Positions 20,646-28,492 of a stretch of 64,000 nucleotides of DNA are shown here, piece after piece (the first letter of the stretch is position 1; each line of letters opens with the position of its first letter). Source of the stretch: DASRJW01 sp964567755. Its GTDB lineage: Bacteria > Krumholzibacteriota > Krumholzibacteriia > G020349025. The position numbers and the translations under genes are program-made. The notes under the pieces were generated by a model. It ran no database searches and had not been told where the DNA came from. It worked only from the letters and a program-made list of their open reading frames with translations. The DNA is taken from contig CAZMNW010000025.1 in the NCBI GenBank assembly GCA_964567755.1, positions 186,001 to 250,000 of the forward strand. Reading direction: 5' to 3'.

Positions 20646-21944
20646 GTGGATTGCGCCGACGAGAACCCCCAGATCCAGTTTCCTTGGACGCGTCGCAGGT
20701 TGCTGGCGCTTGGCGCCGCGCTGCCAGCAGGCGCGATGCTGGCGCGATTCGCCATGGCGCAAGGATGGAGCGAGGCCCCCATCGCCCCGCCGGAAGCGCG
20801 TGGAAATCTGGACCATCGTTTCTGGAGGGATATCCTCGAAGACTTTCCCCTCGAACCGAACGAACGCTACTTCGCCCACGCCGACGCCGGCATCCAGACC
20901 TTGCAGACGCTGGATCGCATGCACCGTGTGGCGACTGAAATGGCCGCGCACGCGGCGAGCATGCAGTCGGACCACGTCGAAACGGCGCGCGCGGCCGCGG
21001 CGCGCTTCCTCGGCGCCGAAGCGCACGAGATCGCGCTGTTGCACGACGCGACCGAGGCCATGGCCACGCTCGCAGAGGCATTGCCGTTGGACGTCGGCGC
21101 GACGGTTGCGATCTCGACGCACGAACCACCGTCCACGCTCACGCCATGGGTGTCGTTGGCCCGCGCCGGTCGGATTCGACTGCACCCCTATGCGCCGGAC
21201 GCGGGGGACTCGGCTTGGCGGCAGGCCCTGCAGAGTGCGAAGGCTCTCGTCGTCTCCCACGTGTCGCCTGCAACAGGCGAGATTCTGCCGCTGCAGGAGA
21301 TTTGCACCGCGGCGCGGGCGAGCGAGGCCCTCGTCATTGCCAATGGCTCGCATGCGGCCGGAATCGTTCCCGTCGACGTGCGGGCGCTCGAGGTCGACGC
21401 CTATGTCGCCGCGGGCAGCGGGTTCCTGCTTGGACCGCAGGGCACGGCCATTCTCTACGCGCGTTCGTCGCTCTTGCCGCGACTCGCGCCACGCTATCGC
21501 GCCGTGGATGGCATCCGAGACGCGGGCACGCAAGCCGCACCCGGCATCGAGGCCGCGCGCGTGCTCGAGACGCAAGCGCTCTCGCCTGGCCTCGCAGCCG
21601 GTCTGACCGCATCTCTCGCGTGGCTCGGCGGACTCGGCATCGAAGTCGTGCGCGAGCACGCGACCATTCTGTCGCGCACTCTCTTCGAGGGAATCGCCAG
21701 CATCCCTGGCATCGAGACGCTCGGCACCGCGGCGACCGTGGCCGCGGTTCCCATTCTCTGCATCCGGGTCACGAAGCGCCCGTACACACAGGTGGCGGAA
21801 TGGCTGCAGACCGAGCTCGCCGTGCGTGTGCACCCGGTAGCCACGCCGGGGCTCAATTGCGTGCGTGCTTCGACGCACGTCGTCAATCGCAAGACCGACA
21901 TCGACCACCTCGTCGACGGCCTCCGCCGCCTCGCCATCGCCTGA
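20646..21944 (+). CDS. Tat-exported class V aminotransferase-fold protein lacking PLP-anchoring residues
   Basis: 432 residues from the GTG at 20646 (GAGGAGG at 20635-20641). The N-terminus TRRRLLALGAALPAGAMLAR plus FAMAQ is a twin-arginine signal. The rest follows the class V aminotransferase/isopenicillin-N-epimerase-like fold along its whole length. Two key positions are lost: the cofactor aspartate of the usual DGAHAxG is Asn233 (ANGSHAAG), and the Schiff-base lysine of GHKWLLGPxGTG is Gly259 (GSGFLLGPQGTA). The flanks are conserved, so alignment is unambiguous. I infer a non-catalytic periplasmic protein with a binding or structural role. It lies 102 bp after the kinase-like gene in the same direction. 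Confidence 0.8.
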   Translation: MDCADENPQIQFPWTRRRLLALGAALPAGAMLARFAMAQGWSEAPIAPPEARGNLDHRFWRDILEDFPLEPNERYFAHADAGIQTLQTLDRMHRVATEMAAHAASMQSDHVETARAAAARFLGAEAHEIALLHDATEAMATLAEALPLDVGATVAISTHEPPSTLTPWVSLARAGRIRLHPYAPDAGDSAWRQALQSAKALVVSHVSPATGEILPLQEICTAARASEALVIANGSHAAGIVPVDVRALEVDAYVAAGSGFLLGPQGTAILYARSSLLPRLAPRYRAVDGIRDAGTQAAPGIEAARVLETQALSPGLAAGLTASLAWLGGLGIEVVREHATILSRTLFEGIASIPGIETLGTAATVAAVPILCIRVTKRPYTQVAEWLQTELAVRVHPVATPGLNCVRASTHVVNRKTDIDHLVDGLRRLAIA

Positions 21945-21971
21945 CCATGGATGCTCTTGATTGTGCGACGT

Positions 21972-22097
21972 GCCCGCGCGGCGTGTGGATCCTCGCGCGC
22001 GAGTTACGACGGGCGGCCAAGTGTCCCCGCGATCAACGGTTTCGCCAATTCCGCCCGGAGTTGTCTGAGCGCGCGAGGATCCACACGCCGCGCGGGC
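21972..22097. repeat. Perfect 29-bp inverted repeat with 68-bp spacer
   Basis: Bases 21972-22000 are the exact reverse complement of 22069-22097 (arm begins GCCCGCGCGGCGTGTGGATC). The spacer contains a further GGGCGG (about 22011) and CCGCCC (about 22051) that can pair. It fills the gap between the convergent aminotransferase-fold gene and mrp. No T-run flanks it. It could be a very stable bidirectional terminator, a small structured RNA, a MITE-like remnant or an assembly fold-back. Confidence 0.8.
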
Positions 22098-22109
22098 TGC
22101 CTTTGTGCT

Positions 22110-23189
22110 TCAGAACTTGATCGTGGGCAGGCGGCGTTTCTGCGCCGAGAGGCCGGAGAGTTGCGCCGCCACGGCGCTAGCCAAGGCGCCGAAGGCGCGT
22201 GCCGCCTCGCTTTCGGGCTCGGCCGCGACGATGGGCAGGCCCGCGTCGCCGGCAGCCCGGATCGACGGCAGGATGGGAATCTCGCCGAGGAACGCCAGAT
22301 CGAAACGTTGGGCGGCGCGCCGGCCGCCGCCACTCGAGAAGATTGCCTCGCGATGACCGCACTGGGGACAGGCGAAGGAGCTCATGTTCTCCACGATGCC
22401 GAGAATCGGGACCTTCACTTCCTGGAACATGCGGATGGCGCGGTACACGTCTTCCAAAGCTACGTCCTGCGGCGTGGTGACGACCACGGCTCCGGAAAGT
22501 GGCGCCGTCTGCGTCAGGGTCAGCTGCGCATCCCCGGTGCCCGGGGGCAGATCGACGATGAGATAATCGAGCTCGCCCCACGCGACGTTGCGTAAAAATT
22601 CAGTGACGATCTTGTGCACCATGGGGCCGCGCCAAATCACGGGTGCGTCGGGCGGAGCGACGAAACCGATCGACATCATCTTCATCCCGTGCGCGAGCAC
22701 CGGCAGCAGTTGGCTTCCCTGCTGGCCCGGTGGCCGCTCGCGCGTGCCCATCATGATGGGAATGCTGGGACCATAGATATCGGCATCGAGGAGCCCCGTG
22801 ACTGCGCCCTGGGCTTGCAATGCCAGCGCCAGATTCACTGCCACGGTGGACTTGCCCACGCCGCCCTTGCCGCTCGCGACGGCGACGAGGTTCTTGATGC
22901 CCTGCAGCGTGTCCTCGCGCGGTCCGGGAACGGCGCCGATCCGCAACGTCGTTTTGAGCTGCACACTGTGCACGCCGGGAAGCTGTGTCAGCACCTCGCG
23001 CACCTGCGCCTCCATCGCGCCCTTCCAAGCCGCGGACGGTGTTGGCAGCTCGAAGGTCACGGCGACCTCCGCCCCGCTCGTCTTCACGTCCTTGACGAAG
23101 CCGAGCGCCACGATGTCGCGGCCCAGGTCGGGATGCCGAACCTGGCCGAGGGCCTGGAACACGCGGTCATTGCTGGGTGCCTCGGACAC
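22110..23189 (-). CDS. apbC: Mrp/ApbC family iron-sulfur cluster carrier ATPase
   Basis: A 359-residue P-loop NTPase that binds and transfers a 4Fe-4S cluster as a dimer. The N-terminal MIP18/DUF59 domain (about 8-90, ALGQVRHPDLGRDIVALGFV) is followed by the Mrp ATPase domain with deviant Walker A SGKGGVGKST near 111-120, DADIYGPS, DYLIVDLPPGTGD, and the cluster-ligand pair FACPQCGH. All expected motifs are present. The start is a GTG at 23189 with weak GGATGG upstream; MSEAPSNDRV is a reasonable N-terminus. Monocistronic, divergent from the M14 peptidase gene. Confidence 0.94.
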   Translation of the reverse strand: MSEAPSNDRVFQALGQVRHPDLGRDIVALGFVKDVKTSGAEVAVTFELPTPSAAWKGAMEAQVREVLTQLPGVHSVQLKTTLRIGAVPGPREDTLQGIKNLVAVASGKGGVGKSTVAVNLALALQAQGAVTGLLDADIYGPSIPIMMGTRERPPGQQGSQLLPVLAHGMKMMSIGFVAPPDAPVIWRGPMVHKIVTEFLRNVAWGELDYLIVDLPPGTGDAQLTLTQTAPLSGAVVVTTPQDVALEDVYRAIRMFQEVKVPILGIVENMSSFACPQCGHREAIFSSGGGRRAAQRFDLAFLGEIPILPSIRAAGDAGLPIVAAEPESEAARAFGALASAVAAQLSGLSAQKRRLPTIKF

Positions 23190-23446
23190 GGTGGAACCAT
23201 CCGTTCGGTTGGGATCCGAAGCGACCCTACCCGTCAGAACGCGCGCGGGTCAAGGTGGCCGGCTCGGGGCGCGATCGCGGCCACGCATTGGCAGCGTGGT
23301 GGCGGGGGATCCCCACCTCGCGCGCGTTGCCCGCATGCGTTAGAGTCCCGCAACGTTTTCGCTCATTTGCACGTCGTCTTCGCCCAAGGACTCGGGAAGC
23401 GTCCACGGCGATTCCGCGTGACACCAAAGCGTCAAGGAGCACGTTC

Positions 23447-26377
23447 ATGCACGGGTTCTCGAAACGCCGTCGTTTGGCCGTACTTTCAGCGTCGATCGCA
23501 AGTCTCGCACTCGCGCCGGGGGCACATGCACAACAGCATGGAGATGCGGCGCTCCGATTCGCGTCGGAAACATGGGGCGCGACCTTCTTCTATCCGGGTG
23601 GCACCTACGATCCAGAGATCCCGGCGCCCGAGGCAGTGCTCGGCTTCCCCGTGGGCAGTCGGCCGGCGCGCTACGACGAAATCCGCCGTTATTTCGAAGC
23701 GCTCGACGCTGCCTCGCCGCGGGCGACGTTGTTTCCCCACGCGCGCACGCACGAAGACCGCGAGTTGTTCCATCTCGTCATTGGCGGCGAGAGCCGCATG
23801 CAACCGGAAAATCTGTCCGCGCTGCGCTTGCGCCTGGCGCGATTCGCCGACCCGCGCCAGCCGGGGCCCGACGCTGCGGCAACGGACCTGCCTCTCGTCG
23901 CTTGGATGGGTTACTCGATCCATGGCGACGAGCTCTCGGGTTGCGATGCGGCGCTGCAAGTGGCCTACCAGCTGGCCGCAGGAACCGATGCCGTGACGCG
24001 GGCGTTGCGCGATTCGCTCCTCGTCATCATCGATCCGAGCGAAAACCCCGACGGCCGCGAGCGCTACCTGGCGCAGATGCGCGCCGCGAACGGCCGCGTG
24101 CCGAATCCCGATGACCAGAGCCTGCAGCATCGCGGCTTCTGGCCCTGGGGACGCGGCAATCATTATCTCTTCGACATCAATCGCGACTGGTTCACACTCG
24201 TGCACCCAGAGACTCGCGGCCGCGTGCAGACCATTCTGAACTGGAACCCGCAGTTGGTGGTGGATGCGCACGAGATGGGCGGCGACGACACTTACTTGTT
24301 CTCGCCGCCGCGCGCGCCCTTCAACCCGCACTTGCCCGCGAACATCCACCGTTGGTGGGATGTGTTCGCGAGCGACCAAGCGGCGGCGTTCGATCGCCGC
24401 GGCTGGAGCCATTACACACGCGAGTGGAACGAAGAGTTCTTCCCCGGGTACGGCAGCTCATGGGCGATGTACACGGGCAGCATCGGCATCCTCTACGAGC
24501 AGGCCGCAACCGACGGCAGCGTGCTACGCCAGCCCGACGGCGGCACTCTTTCCTATCGTGAAGCGGTACAGCATCAGTTCCAGAGCTCGCTCGCCAACCT
24601 CGAAACCGGTATGCGCCATCGCGGCGCCATCCTGCACGATTATCGCGCCAGCCGCCTGCAGGCAATGGAAAGCGGCAAACGCGGACCGCTGCGCGCTTTC
24701 GTCTACGTCCCCGGCACCGCGCCCGACCGCGCCCAGCATTTGACCCGCACGTTGCAAGCGCAAGGCATCGAGGTGCAGCGTGCTACGGCAACTCTGACGT
24801 TGAGCGGCGCCCACGACTACTGGGGCGGAAGCTGGCAACGCAAGGAAGTCCCGACCGGCAGTTACGTGGTCCTTCTCGATCAGCCGCTCGGCCCCCTCGC
24901 ACGCAACCTGTTCGAGTTTCACGTCGCCATGCCGGACAGCTTCCTACGCGAGGAACGCGACTCCCTGGAGCGCGACAAGGGTTCGCGCCTCTACGAAGTC
25001 ACCGCCTGGTCCCTTTCCCTCGCTTATGGACTGGAAACGTATTGGACGGCAGAATCCCCGCGTGGCGCGTGGGGGCCGGTGGTGTCGTCCGATGTCCCCG
25101 CACCCGGGCTCGCCGAGCGACCGTCCTACGCCTATGTCATCGACGGCAGCACCGATGCCGCGATGAACGCCGTGGCAGTCCTCCTGTCGCACGGCTTTGC
25201 CGTCCGCATGGCGCTCGAGGACGTAAGCCTCGCCGGGCGTACCTTCCCTCGCGGCAGCGCACTGTTGCGCGTCCACGCCAACCCGGAATCGTTGCATGCT
25301 GCGATTGCACAGGTGGAAAAATCGACTGGTGTCCGGATCTATGCCAGCGACAGCGGGCGCGCCGAAGACGGCCCTGACCTCGGGGGCAACCGTTTTGCAG
25401 GTCTCGCGCAGCCGCGCCTGGCTTTGCTGAGCGGCAACCCGGTCTCGTTCACTTCGTACGGCGCGCTTTGGCATCTGTTCGATCACGACCTACAGATGCG
25501 GGTTTCGTCGCTGGATGTCCAGGGAGTGGACGGTCTCGACCTGTCGAAGTACAACGTCGTCGTCATGCCCGACGCTTTCGGTGGCGGCTCGGCCTACGCT
25601 CGCGCCCTCGGCCCGGCCGGCATCGCCAACCTGCGCACGTGGATCCAGGCGGGCGGCACGCTCGTCGCGATCGGCGCCGGGACCGCCTTCGCGACCGACA
25701 GCACTCAGGCGCTCTCCAGGGTGCGCCAGCGTCACGACGTGCTCGACAAACATGCACCCGCGTTGTCTCTGCAACCATTGCCCGAGAGCCCGCGCATGGA
25801 CGCCTTGGGCGATGCGCCTTCCGTCCCCGTCACTGCTTCCATGCCGGTGCTGGGTGCAGGCGCCCGGCGCTTCGTCGAACAAGTGCGGCCTCCCGGTGTG
25901 CGCACCGTGTTCGAGCCGGAACGGCGCGGCAAGAAGGAACCCGTCAAAGCAGAGAAGGAACGGCCGGCTCGCGAGGACCTGGCGCGTGCCGACGCGCGCC
26001 TGCGGCAATTCCGGCCGCGTGGCACCATCGTGCGCGCCGACATCGACGGCGATCATTGGCTGACGGGTGGAGTGGCATCACGGCTGCCCGTCCTCGCCAA
26101 CAACGACATGGCGCTCATCGCGCGCGATCCAGTACGCGTCGCCGCTCGCTTCGCCGCCAGCGACAGCCTGCATCTGTCTGGACTGCTGTGGCCGGAAGCG
26201 GCCAGCCGGATCGCACGCACCGCATGCCTCACGCGCGAGTCGCTCGGCAAAGGACAGATCATCCTGTTCGCGATCGACCCGACGCACCGCAGGGCCATGC
26301 CCGGCACCGAGAGACTCATGCTGAACGCGGTTCTTCTCGGCCCCGGTCTCGGCACATCGCGCCCTGCTCCATGGTGA
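23447..26377 (+). CDS. Secreted M14-family zinc carboxypeptidase, large
   Basis: 976 residues. The start is the ATG at 23447 with AAGGAGC upstream; the signal peptide runs through KRRRLAVLSASIASLALAPG to AHAQ. Residues about 45-400 form the M14 peptidase domain: zinc ligands His159 and Glu162 in YSIHGDE, the DPSENPDGRERYL segment, the third ligand in VVDAHEMGGDDTY and a catalytic-type Glu in GILYEQAA. The long C-terminal half (about 430-976) has a glutamine-amidotransferase-like stretch (YNVVVMPDAFGGGSAYARAL) seen in M14 proteins of Gemmatimonadota and Bacteroidota. It probably trims extracellular peptides. No neighbours share its strand and it ends at a strong hairpin. Confidence 0.88.
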   Translation: MHGFSKRRRLAVLSASIASLALAPGAHAQQHGDAALRFASETWGATFFYPGGTYDPEIPAPEAVLGFPVGSRPARYDEIRRYFEALDAASPRATLFPHARTHEDRELFHLVIGGESRMQPENLSALRLRLARFADPRQPGPDAAATDLPLVAWMGYSIHGDELSGCDAALQVAYQLAAGTDAVTRALRDSLLVIIDPSENPDGRERYLAQMRAANGRVPNPDDQSLQHRGFWPWGRGNHYLFDINRDWFTLVHPETRGRVQTILNWNPQLVVDAHEMGGDDTYLFSPPRAPFNPHLPANIHRWWDVFASDQAAAFDRRGWSHYTREWNEEFFPGYGSSWAMYTGSIGILYEQAATDGSVLRQPDGGTLSYREAVQHQFQSSLANLETGMRHRGAILHDYRASRLQAMESGKRGPLRAFVYVPGTAPDRAQHLTRTLQAQGIEVQRATATLTLSGAHDYWGGSWQRKEVPTGSYVVLLDQPLGPLARNLFEFHVAMPDSFLREERDSLERDKGSRLYEVTAWSLSLAYGLETYWTAESPRGAWGPVVSSDVPAPGLAERPSYAYVIDGSTDAAMNAVAVLLSHGFAVRMALEDVSLAGRTFPRGSALLRVHANPESLHAAIAQVEKSTGVRIYASDSGRAEDGPDLGGNRFAGLAQPRLALLSGNPVSFTSYGALWHLFDHDLQMRVSSLDVQGVDGLDLSKYNVVVMPDAFGGGSAYARALGPAGIANLRTWIQAGGTLVAIGAGTAFATDSTQALSRVRQRHDVLDKHAPALSLQPLPESPRMDALGDAPSVPVTASMPVLGAGARRFVEQVRPPGVRTVFEPERRGKKEPVKAEKERPAREDLARADARLRQFRPRGTIVRADIDGDHWLTGGVASRLPVLANNDMALIARDPVRVAARFAASDSLHLSGLLWPEAASRIARTACLTRESLGKGQIILFAIDPTHRRAMPGTERLMLNAVLLGPGLGTSRPAPW

Positions 26378-26419
26378 TGTGCGCGACCTTACGACGGCCC
26401 AGAGGTCCCCGAAGCAAAC

Positions 26420-26447
26420 CGGCCCCGGTGGTTTCCCACCGGGGCCG
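26420..26447. terminator. Hairpin between convergent genes
   Basis: CGGCCCCGGTGG (26420-26431) pairs perfectly with 26436-26447 across a TTTC loop. It lies 43 bp after the M14 stop and 26 bp from the opposing outer-membrane protein stop, so it can serve both. It is followed by ATTCC rather than a long T-run. Confidence 0.75.
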
Positions 26448-26472
26448 ATTCCTTGCAGCAGCTTCTGTCGAA

Positions 26473-27672
26473 TTAGAAGCTGTAGGTCGCGGACACCATG
26501 CCGAACAGCGAAGAATCATCGCCGAGCAGGTCGGTGCCGCTGGTCACGACCGAAGGATCGATGTAACCGTCGAGCCTGAAGTTGCTGAACGTGAAACCGA
26601 GACCCGTGTGCCAATCGAAAGCGAGGCTGGCGTGCTGTTCCTCTGCAACGGAGGGCGCAGTACCCGTGACCTCTGTCTTGTCGTTGGCGATCGAGTAGCG
26701 CGAAACCGCGGCAGCCCGCCACTGCAGCCAGGACGCAATCTCGATTTCGGCAGCGATGTTCATGCCGGGGATCGCGTACTCCGTCACAGTGACTTCGGTC
26801 GTGCCCGTGGTCGTGGGCGTGGTCGTCGAGCCGTTGTTGTACTCGAACGTCGCGTACATGGCAACACTCGTGCGCTCGCTCGGCGTGTAGACCGGCCCGA
26901 CACCGACATCGAAGGCCAGAACGGACTCATCCGTCTTCGTCTGCGTGCCGGCGATCGTCTCGTCCAAACCGCCCGTGGCGTAGGAGAACCGTCCGAGCCA
27001 ACCCACCTGCAGGTCCTCGCTCTCCTCGATGGCGGTCTTACGCGCGGCGATCGAGAAGCCTACGGGGGAGGACTCGTCGGTGCTGTTCACTCCCGTTTGC
27101 GTCTCAGCGGTCGCGAAACTGACCTCGGCCGACAGATCCACGTTCCGCATCGTGGTTCCGAAGACGACGTTCACGCTCGAGACGTCGTCGTTGTTGTTGT
27201 CGCCTGGGAGGTCGTCCTGTGCCCGGCCGATGGAGAGACGCACGCCCCACGGGCTCGCGGCACCCTGCCAGCCGAACAAGACATCGAACCACTCGAACGG
27301 CCCGCCGAACGGTCCGGCACTCAAACCGTCGAGGTCGTCGCGGCCACCTTGGCCGATGTTATCGTAGTCACCGACACTGGAGAAGGCGTCGTGAATCGCG
27401 CCGAGGAAGTCGCTCCGGTGCGTGAAAGCGCCGAACACAATCTTCTCTCCGCCGAACACGATACCGCCGGAACCTGAGGAGTTGCCGGTGCCAAAGTCGA
27501 AGGTCACCATGCGGTTGTAGTCGACGACACGCTGAGGCAAGAAGAAAATCTCGTCAGCGTCTTTGATGAAAAGGTTCCCTCCCAGCGACGAGCGCCGAGC
27601 CGCGAAGCCTGGGCTCGCCACTGAAATCAGAACCAGACAAAATAGGGAAAGTCGCATGAAGCGGCTGAGCAT
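26473..27672 (-). CDS. Outer-membrane beta-barrel protein, unknown function
   Basis: 399 residues. The start is the ATG at 27672, set by GGAGGA on the minus strand. A signal peptide (SRFMRLSLFCLVLISVASPG, then FAA) precedes amphipathic strands with alternating aromatic residues (VGWLGRFSYATGG, VAMYATFEYNNGS, WLQWRAAAVSRYSIAND, LAFDWHTGLGFTFSN). The protein ends in ATYSF, the C-terminal Phe recognised by the BAM complex. A run of Thr (STTTPTTTGTTE) sits in a predicted outer loop. Substrate unknown; this resembles the anonymous barrels of about 400 residues seen in FCB-type genomes. It has its own candidate promoter. Confidence 0.75.
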   Translation of the reverse strand: MLSRFMRLSLFCLVLISVASPGFAARRSSLGGNLFIKDADEIFFLPQRVVDYNRMVTFDFGTGNSSGSGGIVFGGEKIVFGAFTHRSDFLGAIHDAFSSVGDYDNIGQGGRDDLDGLSAGPFGGPFEWFDVLFGWQGAASPWGVRLSIGRAQDDLPGDNNNDDVSSVNVVFGTTMRNVDLSAEVSFATAETQTGVNSTDESSPVGFSIAARKTAIEESEDLQVGWLGRFSYATGGLDETIAGTQTKTDESVLAFDVGVGPVYTPSERTSVAMYATFEYNNGSTTTPTTTGTTEVTVTEYAIPGMNIAAEIEIASWLQWRAAAVSRYSIANDKTEVTGTAPSVAEEQHASLAFDWHTGLGFTFSNFRLDGYIDPSVVTSGTDLLGDDSSLFGMVSATYSF

Positions 27673-27990
27673 CTCGTCCTCCGTGGAACGTTTGAGCCTC
27701 CCGGGCCGGGATCCTCGAGCCCCCCTGGGGCCCGTGGCGGCGGCGATGATCCACGGGAGGGCCAAGACTGTCAACGGCATTCCGGGGGCGACTGAGCCGA
27801 GGAGCGCGAAATCGCTTGAAATTACGATTGAATGTGACTGGAATCATGTGAGTTGCACACCTGGAGCCGGCGTTTCTTTCCAGGCGCGACTCGGGGGGGC
27901 AAATGCCGCCGACCATCGCGTCTGGAGACCTGACGGGGCTCGCGGCCGCTCCGGAACAGGGGTTGCCGCTTGGTCGACCGGAGGAAGCCG
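27673..27990. other. 318-bp divergent intergenic region
   Basis: It holds the candidate promoter for the outer-membrane protein (27747-27775). A locally AT-richer patch lies at about 27810-27860, where a promoter for the thioesterase on the plus strand would be expected; I cannot pick clear boxes for it. No gene or repeat is seen. Confidence 0.4.
27747..27775 (-). promoter_or_regulatory. Candidate sigma-70 promoter for the outer-membrane protein
   Basis: On the minus strand a perfect TTGACA (27775-27770) is followed after 17 bases by GATCAT (27752-27747, four of six). It lies about 75 bp upstream of the start codon at 27672. Confidence 0.45.
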
Positions 27991-28368
27991 ATGGAGAAAC
28001 GGATGCAGGATGAAGCGTCGCTTCGCATCACGATGATGCCGCGGGATACGAACGTCCACGGAACCATTTTCGGCGGCATCATCTTGAGTTACATCGATCT
28101 GGCCGGTGCCGTGCATGCTCGCAAGGTGGGCTGCGCCAACGTCGTGACCGTGGCCATGGACGGGATCGTGTTCCTCGAGCCAGTGTACGTCGGCGATGTG
28201 GTCAGCTTCCGCACCACGACGAAGCATCTCGGTCGCACTTCGCTGCGCGTTCACGTCGTCGTCGAGGCCTGGAGATACAAGGACAACGCCGAGGTCACGG
28301 TGACCGAAGCCGAGGTGGTGTACGTCAACGTGGACGCGTCGCGCCGGCCAATACCCATTCCCCGCTGA
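27991..28368 (+). CDS. Acyl-CoA thioesterase, hotdog fold (YciA-like)
   Basis: 125 residues. The start ATG at 27991 follows GGAGGA. The conserved hotdog motif is clear: DTNVHGTIFGGIILSYIDLA, with the catalytic-type Asp, followed by AVHARKVG and VVTVAMDGIVFLEPVYVGDV. YciA-type enzymes hydrolyse acyl-CoA esters to free acid and CoA in the cytoplasm and usually form hexamers. The length fits. Monocistronic; the subtilase gene begins 124 bp downstream with its own possible -10 box. Confidence 0.9.
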   Translation: MEKRMQDEASLRITMMPRDTNVHGTIFGGIILSYIDLAGAVHARKVGCANVVTVAMDGIVFLEPVYVGDVVSFRTTTKHLGRTSLRVHVVVEAWRYKDNAEVTVTEAEVVYVNVDASRRPIPIPR

Positions 28369-28447
28369 AGCGCACGAAGAGCCATGGGCGGGCGGCCCAG
28401 GCCGTCGTGAGCGGCGTCGATCCCGGATTGCATCCGGCTGGATCCGT

Positions 28448-28453
28448 TATAAT
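28448..28453 (+). promoter_or_regulatory. Consensus TATAAT upstream of the subtilase gene
   Basis: An exact TATAAT, rare in this GC-rich sequence, lies 39 bp before the start at 28493. No good -35 box is found at 16-18 bases, so it is a candidate only. Confidence 0.3.
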
Positions 28454-28492
28454 CCCGAGGCCTGCCGGCACCATTGCCATGGAGTCTTGCGC

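Noticed and set aside
19668..21908. Long minus-strand frame opposite the kinase-like and aminotransferase-fold genes
   Set aside because: Antisense to genes with clear homology; no domain visible.
21947..22120. Short frame with DCATCPRGVWILARELRRAA over the inverted repeat
   Set aside because: Its sequence is dictated by the two repeat arms; no ribosome site and no known family.
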